DNA of 64,000 bases from Klebsiella sp. RHBSTW-00484 (lineage in GTDB: Bacteria; Pseudomonadota; Gammaproteobacteria; Enterobacterales; Enterobacteriaceae): positions 1,364,001-1,428,000 of the forward strand of contig NZ_CP055481.1 of the NCBI RefSeq assembly GCF_013705725.1. Reading direction: 5' to 3'. Positions 40,199 through 48,707 of the stretch are shown piece after piece. Every line of letters starts with the position of its first letter. Positions within the stretch are counted from its first letter, which is position 1. The notes beneath the pieces were generated by a model. That model saw only the letters and a list, made by a program, of their open reading frames with translations. It ran no database searches and was not told the origin of the DNA. Position numbers and translations under genes: made by a program.

Positions 40199-40771
40199 TT
40201 TTGCTTTTTGCATATTTAAATTAAAATTGCTTCCGATTTCGTTAATAACTTCCAATGTTAACTGGCTTTTTGAAGATTTTATTATTTTATAGGATTGGTT
40301 TTTCCCACCTGCCATACTCTCCTCAATAGTTGGTAACTTTTTATTGTTTATCACCTCTATTTTCAGCGGATCAAGATCTTTGTTATTTAAAACCAGCTTT
40401 ATGGGTTTTGTTTTTAAGCTATTTAATGATGTAATTAACTCATTATCATATAGTTGCCAATCACCAGCACCGTCAGAAAGATAGTCTATGAATATATGGT
40501 CACCTGGAGCATAAGAGTCAATAGAGATACTGCCATGAAAGTTGTATTTTCCATTAGAGAAGAAGGTCGTTTTTCCATTAACCCTAACGGTATTACCTTT
40601 TACTGTGTAAGAGTAATCAGATAGCCAGCTTCCTACAATACTGTCGTATCTCTGAGTAGAAGGGGAGGTCGGGTTGTAATGCGCATAGATTGCGAATGCT
40701 GTCGCAATGATCCCGCATAAAGAACCAGTAACTCCTATTATCTTTAAAAATGCAGAAATTTTTCGTCCCAT
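40196..40771 (-). CDS. Membrane-anchored protein of unknown function
   Basis: 191 residues. One N-terminal transmembrane segment (residues about 10-29, IIGVTGSLCGIIATAFAIYA) is followed by an extracytoplasmic domain rich in beta strands (IVGSWLSDYSYTVKGNTVRV, GKTTFFSNGKYNFHGSISI) that resembles a small lipocalin- or META-like barrel. I do not recognise the family. It lies alone on the minus strand between the defence operon and the recombinase trio and is probably cargo. Confidence 0.6.
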   Translation of the reverse strand: MGRKISAFLKIIGVTGSLCGIIATAFAIYAHYNPTSPSTQRYDSIVGSWLSDYSYTVKGNTVRVNGKTTFFSNGKYNFHGSISIDSYAPGDHIFIDYLSDGAGDWQLYDNELITSLNSLKTKPIKLVLNNKDLDPLKIEVINNKKLPTIEESMAGGKNQSYKIIKSSKSQLTLEVINEIGSNFNLNMQKAK

Positions 40772-40973
40772 GAAACATTACTCATATAATATAGATCGTT
40801 AGATGAGTAATTTTATCATCATAAAGTTGCCTTTAACACAGTTGGTTAAGTTTTCGTAAACCGTACATTTCAATATTTACTAATTTCTTATTTGTACATT
40901 ACAAAACAAATTACACTTTCCGATTATTTATTTTAAATCAACAAGTTACTAACTAAGGTAAATATAGGGGGTT

Positions 40974-40999
40974 ATATATTCACCTTAAGGTGAATATAT
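40974..40999. promoter_or_regulatory. 26-bp perfect palindrome containing a ribosome binding site
   Basis: Every base from 40974 to 40999 pairs with its mirror; the arm reads ATATATTCACCTT. The right arm includes AAGGTG, correctly spaced from an ATG at 40998, so a folded RNA would hide that ribosome site. It may be an operator, a recombinase core site or a translational switch. Confidence 0.7.
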
Positions 41000-41072
41000 G
41001 GCCGATTCGTTATTGGAGCCGCAATTAATAAGGTTGTTAGAAATAATGGAAAATAAATTTGTAACTTGCTAA
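40998..41072 (+). CDS. Possible 24-codon leader peptide before the trio
   Basis: ATG at 40998 opens MADSLLEPQLIRLLEIMENK and stops after 24 codons, 44 bases before the first recombinase. It has an AAGGTG ribosome site inside the palindrome. It could be a leader peptide coupled to the trio, a remnant of a longer gene, or chance. Confidence 0.35.
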   Translation: MADSLLEPQLIRLLEIMENKFVTC

Positions 41073-41116
41073 AAAATTATGTTACCTATAAATAAAAAAT
41101 AAATTATGGGGTAATA

Positions 41117-42409
41117 ATGAATAAGAGATATTCAGTAAAGAAAATAATGGCGAGTGATGGAAACAGATTTTGTATGATTTTGGATTCAAAAAACGGTTTG
41201 CCATTGTATTATCAAAATATATATCTTAGTTTGCTATATAAGCAAAAGAATAAGTCATTCAATACTGTATTGAGAAATGCTTACACTTTGATTGCTTTTG
41301 AAAATTATCTGATAGAATCAAATATAAATCTTATCGAAAGAATTAGATCTAAGACCTTCCTTAGCTTTACTGAAATCTATTCATTGTCAGAACAACTTAG
41401 AGTTAAAAATAAAAAACAAAAAGTTATAGATATAAAAGAGTATAAAAAGATCAATCAAGAAAATCTTCATTATAGATTGACAGTAATTAGTTCCTACATT
41501 TCTTGGATTTATGAATCATATTTTAGCACTACAATATATGAGACAAACATTATATTAAAAAGTGTTAATTTACTTTTTCGTAAACATAAACCTAAATTAA
41601 ACTCTCAACTCTATTTGAATAATGATTTTAAGTCATTAGAAAAAGAGAGCTTAGACATTCTATTGCAATGTTTAGAACCTGAAAGCCAATACAATCCATT
41701 TGTTGATATCAGTTGCCGTAAAAGAAATCAACTCATAATCCTCATTCTTCAGGAAACTGGAATGCGAGGGGGTGAGCTATTGAACTTGAAAATTTCTGAT
41801 TTTAACAAGGAGAAAAGATATCTTAAAGTTTGTAAAAGAGTGAATGACCCAGCAGATCCAAGGGTTTTTCAACCACTTGTTAAAACATTTGAACGAGAAT
41901 TAAATATTAGCAAAAAATTGTCTATGCAAATCTCTTCATATATAGACAATGATAGGTCTTTCTATTCGAAAAGCTTAAATCATAATTACTTATTTATTAC
42001 TCAAAAATCTGGTCCTACGGAAGGGTTTCCTCTATCAATAAGTGCATATCATAAGGTAATTAAGCAAATAAGTAGAATTGAATTCAATGGAGTATCTTTT
42101 CAAAATTTCACAGGGCATTGTCTACGGCATACATGGAATTATATTTACAGTTTGAAATACATAGGGGTCACTGATCAATACAGATTGACCCAATTAGATA
42201 GAATCAGATGTGTAAGAATGGGGTGGAAAATGAACTCCAAAACGGCTTTGATTTACAACAATCGTTATATTAGCGAAGAAACTTTAAAAGCTTTTGAAGA
42301 GGCAGACTTAGTAAATAATGAAATCATAAATAAAATTGAAGGAGAAATAGATGAAAGCATTAATGTTAGAAAATTACTTGGTGTTAAAAGCAAAAGACAG
42401 CAGAAATAA
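41117..42409 (+). CDS. Tyrosine recombinase A of a recombinase trio
   Basis: 430 residues. Catalytic signatures are QETGMRGGELLNLKISDF (Arg), GHCLRHTWNYIYSLKY (His-X-X-Arg-His) and TALIYNNRYI (nucleophilic Tyr). The N-terminal half is a helical core-binding domain. It overlaps the next recombinase by 59 bases. Three overlapping tyrosine recombinases followed by a small protein recall Tn554-type tnpABC, RIT elements and the gamma-mobile-trio islands; which of these is closest cannot be settled without a search. Confidence 0.82.
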   Translation: MNKRYSVKKIMASDGNRFCMILDSKNGLPLYYQNIYLSLLYKQKNKSFNTVLRNAYTLIAFENYLIESNINLIERIRSKTFLSFTEIYSLSEQLRVKNKKQKVIDIKEYKKINQENLHYRLTVISSYISWIYESYFSTTIYETNIILKSVNLLFRKHKPKLNSQLYLNNDFKSLEKESLDILLQCLEPESQYNPFVDISCRKRNQLIILILQETGMRGGELLNLKISDFNKEKRYLKVCKRVNDPADPRVFQPLVKTFERELNISKKLSMQISSYIDNDRSFYSKSLNHNYLFITQKSGPTEGFPLSISAYHKVIKQISRIEFNGVSFQNFTGHCLRHTWNYIYSLKYIGVTDQYRLTQLDRIRCVRMGWKMNSKTALIYNNRYISEETLKAFEEADLVNNEIINKIEGEIDESINVRKLLGVKSKRQQK

Positions 42410-43721
42410 TTTTAGTTTAAATGACAGTGTTTGGTTTCTGAGCAAAGATGTTAAATTAAATTTCTCATATTTCGAAAGCAACATTAATGCTAACTTATTA
42501 GCATCTATAAAAGAAACACTTGCATATACTGCTGTTAATTTTAGTTCAGCTTATGCAAGGAAGTTTTTCTTTTCTATAAAGAAACTTGTTGTTTTTAATC
42601 AAGGGAAGTTGGACAAATTTGATTATGGTTTACTAAATAGATTTTACAATGCGTATTACAAAATAAGTTATACACATGTTGAAAGTTTAAAGTACTTTTT
42701 AATAAAACTTTATGAACTAAATAATGAATTCTTAGATCAAGAAATGCTGGATTTGATTTCCAAATGGAAAGTAACTAAGCCCAACAAGACAACTGCCTAC
42801 ATTGAGCGAAAAGAGTCGTTAAGACCATTATCAGAGTATGAATTGAAGAATCTAATCGGGTGTATGACAAAGGAATACAAGGAAGGAAGTATGACTATGA
42901 ATGACTACCTTTTAGTCATGCTAATGATATATTCAGGTAGAAGACCAATGCAGATAGCCCAATTAAAAAGGAAAGATCTCTATGTTAAAAAAAATGGTAA
43001 TTATTTAAACATACCCAGATTAAAGCAAGGAGATAGTTTCAGAACAGAATTTTCAGAATTGCGTATAGGGGATAATTTGTTCAATTCACTATCAGAACTA
43101 AAATCAGTAGTTAAAGTTTTTGTGCAGAGTGAGGTAGGAGATATATTAACTGAAGAGGAATTAAACAATTTACCCCTATTTATTGATCCTTATTTTTTTA
43201 ATTCAACTTACAAGCTTGATGAATTATATGAAAATAATTTCTTCAATTTGCATATGAGCTCTAAGAGAATAACCCGTAGGGTTCAGGCCGTTTGCAAGAG
43301 AGTAAGTAAAGATAAAAATAAAAAAATTAACTCTCGTCAACTTAGGGTTACATTAGCCACAAGGCTTGCACTTAAAGGTTATGGATTAGGAACGATAGCA
43401 AAAGCTTTAGATCATAGCAATTTGAAATCAGTATTATCGTATGCAAAAAACAATGAAGAGTTTTCATTCAGAATTGATCAGGCGATAAATGATTCAGTAA
43501 GTCCTTATATCGCTTCATTTTCAAAAAAAAGTGACGACATTACACTTGGATTGGTTGACGATTTGATAATCATAAAAGAGCTTACTAAAGAATTAATAGC
43601 AGGTTATACGAAGCAAGCAGAGTTTGAAATTTTAACGGATTTTTCCTCAATCTTAGAATGCAAAATAAATAAAATAGTTGAATTGCTCAACTGGGAGGGC
43701 ATGAATAATGAGTTATTATAA
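42351..43721 (+). CDS. Tyrosine recombinase B of the trio
   Basis: 456 residues. The first catalytic Arg is in IYSGRRPMQIAQLKRKD. The second box is NSRQLRVTLATRLA, where the usual His of His-X-X-Arg is replaced by Arg, and the third is LDHSNLKSVLSYAKN with His and Tyr. The altered box II suggests a weakened or specialised catalytic role. The gene overlaps its neighbours by 59 and 14 bases. Confidence 0.8.
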   Translation: MKALMLENYLVLKAKDSRNNFSLNDSVWFLSKDVKLNFSYFESNINANLLASIKETLAYTAVNFSSAYARKFFFSIKKLVVFNQGKLDKFDYGLLNRFYNAYYKISYTHVESLKYFLIKLYELNNEFLDQEMLDLISKWKVTKPNKTTAYIERKESLRPLSEYELKNLIGCMTKEYKEGSMTMNDYLLVMLMIYSGRRPMQIAQLKRKDLYVKKNGNYLNIPRLKQGDSFRTEFSELRIGDNLFNSLSELKSVVKVFVQSEVGDILTEEELNNLPLFIDPYFFNSTYKLDELYENNFFNLHMSSKRITRRVQAVCKRVSKDKNKKINSRQLRVTLATRLALKGYGLGTIAKALDHSNLKSVLSYAKNNEEFSFRIDQAINDSVSPYIASFSKKSDDITLGLVDDLIIIKELTKELIAGYTKQAEFEILTDFSSILECKINKIVELLNWEGMNNELL

Positions 43722-45354
43722 GAATTATGAAGTCTTAGCTAATGAAGTAAAGACACAGGCAAAAAAAGAAAATATTATAAATTGGGATGATTTGTCATGG
43801 GGTAAAGGGGTTTCATTTAAAAATAACAATCACATAAAAAGATACAACGAAATGGGAGAACATTTTCAACAATTATCCAAAGTTATTATATATAGAGAAT
43901 GCTTCCCTAATGTGGGCAAATCTTTGCTTTATTTGGCGACAATAAAGATAATGGAATATTCATTTATTAATATGAAAATAGAGCCACACATTGTCAATAT
44001 TAACCCAGACATTATTAACGATATAATACTTCAAGGTGAAAAGAAATTCTCAAATGATCGGGCAGGGGCTATTGAGAAAGCATTAAAGAATATTTTAGAT
44101 GTATTGGCTATCAATAATATAGTGAATCCAAAGCTTAGTAAGTTTAACTCCAGAGTGAGAAAAAATAGAAATAAAGCTATCAGGGATATTCCAGAACAAA
44201 ATAGAGTTAAAAATAAATTACCAGAAGATAAAGTGATAGATCTTGTTGGTAGGGTTTTTAGTTCTAATGATAAAAGTCAAAGAGATATATTTACTACATC
44301 TATCATTGCACTGCTTCTTTGTGCTCCAACACGAATATCTGAGGTATTGAGCCTTGAGGTTGATTGTGAAGTAGAAGGGAAAGATAAAGAGGGGAAAGGA
44401 ACCTATGGCATTCGTTATCATAGTGCAAAAGGCTATGGAGAAAGTATAAAGTGGGTTCCAAGGAATATGCACTCAATAGCAAAGTTATCCATTCAAAGAT
44501 TAAAGGTATTATCCAGGATGGCAAGGTGTATAGCAAGCATACGAGAAAAAGGGGAGTTGGAGTTCTATAATAGTTTAGATACTGAAGAGAATGGAAGATA
44601 TTTTCATGAAAAGTTGTATGAACTTTTAAATATAGATAGTAAGAAGTGCTTCAATGCTAAAACCAAAAATATTTTAATGCGGGTTGAGAGTGGGGTCCTT
44701 AGTGCAAAGGAATTTTGGAATGAAGTTTTTAATTATAATGATAAAACTAAACCCTGGGATACATTTTCAAAAGCGATAAAACTTAGTAATAGATTATTAC
44801 TCCTAAATAAAGACCAATTACATTTGAAGAAAGGAGTCGATTTATTCTGTATCTTGCCCACAAGTGATAAGATATTTTATTCTGACTTTAAAAAAAGGTC
44901 AGAAAAGGAGACTACTTTAAATTTTTTTCAACGGCACAAGGCATTACATCCTAATGGTATGAAAGAGGTTTTTAGTAGTCATCAGCCAAGACACCTTTTA
45001 AATACTCTTGCTCAAAGAGCTATGCTTTCTGATATAGAAATAGCTTTTTGGTCAGGGAGGAAAAATGTCGAACAAAATAATGTGTATGACAATCGAACTT
45101 GGGAGGAGTTGAGACAAAACGAGCGAAGAGTATTGTTTGCTGATGAAATGATTTCGGAGTTAGGTGGAGGAAGTAAGGAAGAAATCATTTGCAAACTTAA
45201 AGACCATTTAAAAACACTTGAAGAAAAAAACAATTTATACAGAAGCCAATATAATTCACAGAAAGCAAACTATGTTGAAAGAGAAATTCAAGAAGTTGGT
45301 AGAGTTATAAATCATATTGTTAGTTATTATCTTAGAGGAGAACATAATGAGTAA
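43708..45354 (+). CDS. Tyrosine recombinase C of the trio
   Basis: 548 residues, the largest of the three. The catalytic Arg is in LCAPTRISEVLSLEVD, box II is SSHQPRHLLNTLAQRA and the final box IAFWSGRKNVEQNNVYDNRT carries the Tyr with Trp in place of the second His-Gly pair. A long coiled-coil-like tail follows (LKDHLKTLEEKNNLYRSQYN). Its stop overlaps the next gene (ATGAGTAA). All catalytic positions except the second His are preserved. Confidence 0.82.
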   Translation: MSYYKNYEVLANEVKTQAKKENIINWDDLSWGKGVSFKNNNHIKRYNEMGEHFQQLSKVIIYRECFPNVGKSLLYLATIKIMEYSFINMKIEPHIVNINPDIINDIILQGEKKFSNDRAGAIEKALKNILDVLAINNIVNPKLSKFNSRVRKNRNKAIRDIPEQNRVKNKLPEDKVIDLVGRVFSSNDKSQRDIFTTSIIALLLCAPTRISEVLSLEVDCEVEGKDKEGKGTYGIRYHSAKGYGESIKWVPRNMHSIAKLSIQRLKVLSRMARCIASIREKGELEFYNSLDTEENGRYFHEKLYELLNIDSKKCFNAKTKNILMRVESGVLSAKEFWNEVFNYNDKTKPWDTFSKAIKLSNRLLLLNKDQLHLKKGVDLFCILPTSDKIFYSDFKKRSEKETTLNFFQRHKALHPNGMKEVFSSHQPRHLLNTLAQRAMLSDIEIAFWSGRKNVEQNNVYDNRTWEELRQNERRVLFADEMISELGGGSKEEIICKLKDHLKTLEEKNNLYRSQYNSQKANYVEREIQEVGRVINHIVSYYLRGEHNE

Positions 45355-45730
45355 AAAGTTTAACAAGGAAGATATTGAATTCGTTCTCGATAAAATAAAT
45401 GGCTGGGAAGGCGATTTAACCTGGGTTAGTCTTTGTGATTCCGTAGAGGAACATTTCGGTAAAAAACCAACGAGACAGGCTCTTTCAAGACATACAGTAA
45501 TAGCTTATGCATATCAGCAGAAAAAGAGAATTAAAGGTGAAACTGTTAAGCATATTAAAAGTGCTCAAAGTCTTGCCTATGCTTCGAATAAAATAAATAA
45601 ATTAGAAAAAGAAAATGCGAGATTACTAAATGAGAATAATAGACTTCTTGTTATGGTTAGAGACCTTCAGATGGTCGCATACAGCAAAGGTCTTAGAGAA
45701 GATCAAATTTTTTCCCAAAACAAAAAATAA
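45347..45730 (+). CDS. Small HTH/coiled-coil accessory protein of the trio
   Basis: 127 residues from the ATG at 45347, overlapping the recombinase C stop by eight bases. Residues 15-60 resemble a winged helix (LTWVSLCDSVEEHFGKKPTR, QALSRHTVIAYAYQQKK) and residues 75-110 form a coiled coil (INKLEKENARLLNENNRLLV). Size, order and coiled coil match the third protein (TnpC-like) of Tn554-type trios, an accessory factor for orientation or efficiency of insertion. Confidence 0.7.
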   Translation: MSKKFNKEDIEFVLDKINGWEGDLTWVSLCDSVEEHFGKKPTRQALSRHTVIAYAYQQKKRIKGETVKHIKSAQSLAYASNKINKLEKENARLLNENNRLLVMVRDLQMVAYSKGLREDQIFSQNKK

Positions 45731-45831
45731 TTTTAATATTAATAGGTTTTGTCTATTGATATTTTTTAAATGTGTGGTAACTATATATATTGTCAGGAAG
45801 ACAAAATCAAATTTTGCAAGGATGCAATTTT

Positions 45832-46260
45832 ATGGACAAAAAAAATTTTAATTCAGTCGTGACACTTGAAGAACAGCTTGTTGTCATCATAGATAAATAC
45901 ATATCAAAACGATATCAGCCACATGATAAAAGTTTTTCTCACCAGTTGTATTTGATATTTGTTGGGTACCATTTGAAATATTTTTATCCCAGACAGATCT
46001 ACACCCGTTCTAACCGAAACATAGACAACATCATGACGATGTTTAGTTCAGTATATAAATGCCTTACAAGTAATCTGTTACAGCGATTAAACAATAAAGA
46101 AGCTGTTCTTAGAGAACTAAACTCTCTTGTTAATTATATAGATAATAATCAAGAAAAAGCAGAAGAAATCTATACAACCTTTAAAACTCAATATGAGATA
46201 AAAGCAATAGAGAAAGAACTAACCCATGAAGTTGTTAGAGTAAAAAATGTTAGATTATAA
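45832..46260 (+). CDS. Protein of unknown function after the trio
   Basis: 142 residues from the ATG at 45832, which has an AAGGA site ten bases upstream; an earlier in-frame start has none. It is mostly helical and basic (HQLYLIFVGYHLKYFYPRQI, KAIEKELTHEVVRVKNVRL) with no membrane segment. It is 100 bases downstream of the HTH/coiled-coil gene and ends at a terminator, so it is probably the last gene of the trio transcript. No family recognised. Confidence 0.6.
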   Translation: MDKKNFNSVVTLEEQLVVIIDKYISKRYQPHDKSFSHQLYLIFVGYHLKYFYPRQIYTRSNRNIDNIMTMFSSVYKCLTSNLLQRLNNKEAVLRELNSLVNYIDNNQEKAEEIYTTFKTQYEIKAIEKELTHEVVRVKNVRL

Positions 46261-46287
46261 AAGCTCCCGAAAGGGAGCTTCATTTTA
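46261..46287. terminator. Bidirectional terminator between the trio operon and lipoprotein gene
   Basis: AAGCTCCC pairs with GGGAGCTT around a GAAA tetraloop; followed by TTCATTTT on the plus strand and preceded by an A run on the minus side. Confidence 0.88.
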
Positions 46288-46300
46288 CTAATTTACTTTA

Positions 46301-46564
46301 TTAATAACTTCCTACTTGCCAGCCATCATCTGATTTTATTAATTTAACTGTTCCAGCTTGCTTTGTTCCGCTCATATCCATAATTATATTGCACTTATAG
46401 CTTATATCAGATTCTTTTGTGCAATCTACTTTTTTTACTGAAGTCAGATAGCTTCCAGTCCATTTTCGCATAGCTTTAAAAATATCATCTTGGGAAGGCT
46501 CACTGCTACATGCAGTAAGAACAAAAGCAGAAATAATAACAGCAAGAACCGAAGATATTTTCAT
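46301..46564 (-). CDS. Small lipoprotein
   Basis: 87 residues. The signal sequence MKISSVLAVIISAFVLTACS ends in the lipobox LTAC, giving a lipoprotein of about 69 mature residues. The mature part contains two cysteines (VDCTKESDISYKCNI) and beta-strand pattern. Function unknown; it may belong with the next two small genes. Confidence 0.75.
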   Translation of the reverse strand: MKISSVLAVIISAFVLTACSSEPSQDDIFKAMRKWTGSYLTSVKKVDCTKESDISYKCNIIMDMSGTKQAGTVKLIKSDDGWQVGSY

Positions 46565-46588
46565 TAGACTTGTTCCTGATTAAGTATT

Positions 46589-46975
46589 TTACTGGAGAAT
46601 GCCAGATTTTGTATTGTTATTATCAGTAGAGAATGTCCATTTGCTTACGGTTTCTCCATTGAAGTCGATTTCGAGAGTTCTAGACTGAGTCTGGGAACCG
46701 CCCGTTAGCAAACCGACAACAGGGATAAAAGTCGAGGCATTGAACTGATTGTTATACATGAAATATCTCCATTGCTCGTTGCCATCGTCAAGAGTCGTTC
46801 TAGTGTCAGGCTCACCAAGTTGAGCAAGTAGCTCTGCCTTAGTTGTTTTGTTTTTAATTATTTTTGATTGTAGACTTTGAGCAGTTTCATTTTTAATCTT
46901 TTGGTTCCCTGATGTTGAGCAACCGGTAATTAAGCATATTGCAATAAAAAAGGATGTAACAATAATTTTTTTCAT
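46589..46975 (-). CDS. SmpA/BamE-like lipoprotein
   Basis: 128 residues with a lipoprotein signal ending LITGC. The mature domain follows the OmlA/BamE pattern: KIIKNKTTKAELLAQLGEPD, then DGNEQWRYFM and a final TLEIDFNGETVSKWTFS strand. BamE-like domains occur in outer-membrane assembly and in plasmid or phage lipoproteins. Here it is island cargo, 24 bases upstream of the smaller lipoprotein. Confidence 0.75.
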   Translation of the reverse strand: MKKIIVTSFFIAICLITGCSTSGNQKIKNETAQSLQSKIIKNKTTKAELLAQLGEPDTRTTLDDGNEQWRYFMYNNQFNASTFIPVVGLLTGGSQTQSRTLEIDFNGETVSKWTFSTDNNNTKSGILQ

Positions 46976-47004
46976 TTAATGATCCTTATTATATTTAACC
47001 AAGG

Positions 47005-47283
47005 TTAGCTTTTATGTGTGAAAACGGCTCTGTGTGCAAATTTCTTACGTAAATAAAATCTCAAAGAAATTGCTGATGCAAAATAGATAACGACAGTTAA
47101 TATAAAACTTTGACTGATAGCGAATATGAAGAAAGCAATCGCTAACAGCACAATTCCTATTAGTAAAGCTAACCAAGCTGAAACGGCTCCATATTTGATG
47201 GTTGAATGACAACCGGTGCAGACAAGGACACCAAACGGACTCTCCTGAAAGCAGAACGGGCACTTAATTGTTTCGTTTTTCAT
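47005..47283 (-). CDS. Zinc-ribbon membrane protein
   Basis: 92 residues. CPFC and CTGC pairs at the N-terminus form a zinc ribbon, followed by two hydrophobic segments (SAWLALLIGIVLLAIAFFIF and FILTVVIYFASAISL) and a basic tail. Such proteins are common on plasmids and islands; function unknown. It forms a minus-strand group with the two lipoproteins. Confidence 0.68.
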   Translation of the reverse strand: MKNETIKCPFCFQESPFGVLVCTGCHSTIKYGAVSAWLALLIGIVLLAIAFFIFAISQSFILTVVIYFASAISLRFYLRKKFAHRAVFTHKS

Positions 47284-47535
47284 ATTAACTCCATTTTTAC
47301 AATCGGTTCCTGATACTGCTATTGCTTAAAAATCATCAGGCTCTTTTCAGGGATTCTCGATGAATAATTATCTTTAGTAAAATCACTTGTACCGATCGAT
47401 GTCTAAGTAGTGATAGGTATAGACTATCATACTCTCAATATCGATCTGTAATAACGATCAATATTTTCTTGACTAAACACAAATTGTTCACTAGAAGGCA
47501 AAGTGCGTTTACAGAATTAATTTGTAATTGACTGT

Positions 47536-48699
47536 TTATAAATGAATTTTTCTTGCAGGTTTAAGATGATGTGCTGAATAGACTTCTAAGAAGTTTGTAG
47601 GAGTCTTATGAAGGATGCTCTTCCCATAACTTCTGAGAAGCTCTATGAGCCGTTGTAATAAAGGAACCCATCTACTGAGTCTGTGATGCTTTTGCTGTTG
47701 TACTGCATTCTTTTGAAGAATCTTTTCTACAATCTCGTTTCGTTTGCCTTCTCTGAGTTGCAGTTCGAGTTCAGCAAGTTTTTCACTGATACTTTCCTTT
47801 CTCTCAGTGGTTTTTAAAACTGTTGCAGGAACAGGAACAGGAACAGGAACAGGAACAGGAACAGGAACAGGAACAGGAGCAACTGACTTGGCATTTAGTA
47901 GAAGTGGGTTGTCGCGTTCAGGTTCGTAGTTGAGGATCTTTTGAAGATTCGCCCATGAATACATCTTCCCAAGCTGGGAGGCTTTAAATGCGATGTTTTG
48001 ATATTCGAACGAGAATCCATTCATCTTTCCTGTTTTTGAGACATTCGCCGTCCATGCAACCTGAGCTTCTCTGATTCTTTTGATAAAAGTTTCTAGATTG
48101 GGTTTATCCTTCAAACATTTATCAATGATCTGTTGCAGGGATTTCTTGGGGCAGGGCAAGCCTGTCCGTTGAGAAAGCATCTCTTCATTACGTGAAAGCT
48201 TACGCTTTGTTTGTTTCGGTTGTACTCTTACTGCTGGGGTTTGAGTAAGGCCATGAGCGATTTCAAGTTCCTGAATTATTCGGCCACTGACTAAACTCTC
48301 ATGCCGACCAAGATGAACTTTACCAGACACGGCATCGACTCTATTAGCAATGATGTGTATGTGCTGACCCATACTGTCGTCGTGTAATACATAACAACGA
48401 AGATGAGTGTCACTGAACCCCATTTGATCCATGTAATCGTCAGCTATCAGCTTCCATTGTTCGTTTGTAAGCTCTTCACCTTTAGGAAGGCGAAGCGAGT
48501 TATGCCATGCAGGTTTTGCAATGTCGGTTCTGAGCCTACTGGCCGTATCAAACTCAGCTATCAGTTCATTGGCACAATCACCTGTCATGTTGCCACCTAT
48601 GATACTGGGAGCTTCTCTATGGTGAGAAGCTGATTTCAACACATACTTCACGACATTGATAAAGTTCTTGTGTCTTTTTATCCGTTGCATTCCCTTCAT
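47536..48699 (-). CDS. MOBP-like relaxase
   Basis: 387 residues. The relaxase histidine motif is GQHIHIIANRVD near residue 114, preceded by WHNSLRLPKGE, both as in MobA/VirD2-type (PF03432) mobilization nucleases. The N-terminal third carries the likely catalytic Tyr region (KNFINVVKYVL). The middle holds a Pro-Val repeat encoded by eight exact AGGAAC hexamers plus a ninth variant (47827-47880). It should nick oriT so that the island can be mobilized by a helper conjugative element; no coupling protein or secretion genes are present. Confidence 0.85.
   Translation of the reverse strand: MKGMQRIKRHKNFINVVKYVLKSASHHREAPSIIGGNMTGDCANELIAEFDTASRLRTDIAKPAWHNSLRLPKGEELTNEQWKLIADDYMDQMGFSDTHLRCYVLHDDSMGQHIHIIANRVDAVSGKVHLGRHESLVSGRIIQELEIAHGLTQTPAVRVQPKQTKRKLSRNEEMLSQRTGLPCPKKSLQQIIDKCLKDKPNLETFIKRIREAQVAWTANVSKTGKMNGFSFEYQNIAFKASQLGKMYSWANLQKILNYEPERDNPLLLNAKSVAPVPVPVPVPVPVPVPVPATVLKTTERKESISEKLAELELQLREGKRNEIVEKILQKNAVQQQKHHRLSRWVPLLQRLIELLRSYGKSILHKTPTNFLEVYSAHHLKPARKIHL
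47827..47880 (+). repeat. Hexanucleotide microsatellite in the relaxase gene
   Basis: AGGAAC is repeated eight times and followed by AGGAGC. Copy-number change adds or removes Pro-Val pairs without a frameshift. Confidence 0.95.
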
Positions 48700-48707
48700 A
48701 GGAATAC

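Larger units (their letters stand above)
40772..41116. promoter_or_regulatory. AT-rich control region before the recombinase trio
   Basis: 345 bases with no ordinary gene. The region holds three copies of a 13-base motif TAAGGTRAATATA: direct at 40954-40966, direct at 40986-40998 and inverted at 40975-40987. The last two form the 26-bp palindrome at 40974-40999. A short frame (40998-41072) starts at its edge. Confidence 0.6.

Noticed and set aside
47734-47929. Gly-Thr repeat protein on the plus strand over the relaxase
   Set aside because: It is the reverse reading of the hexanucleotide repeat in the relaxase gene.
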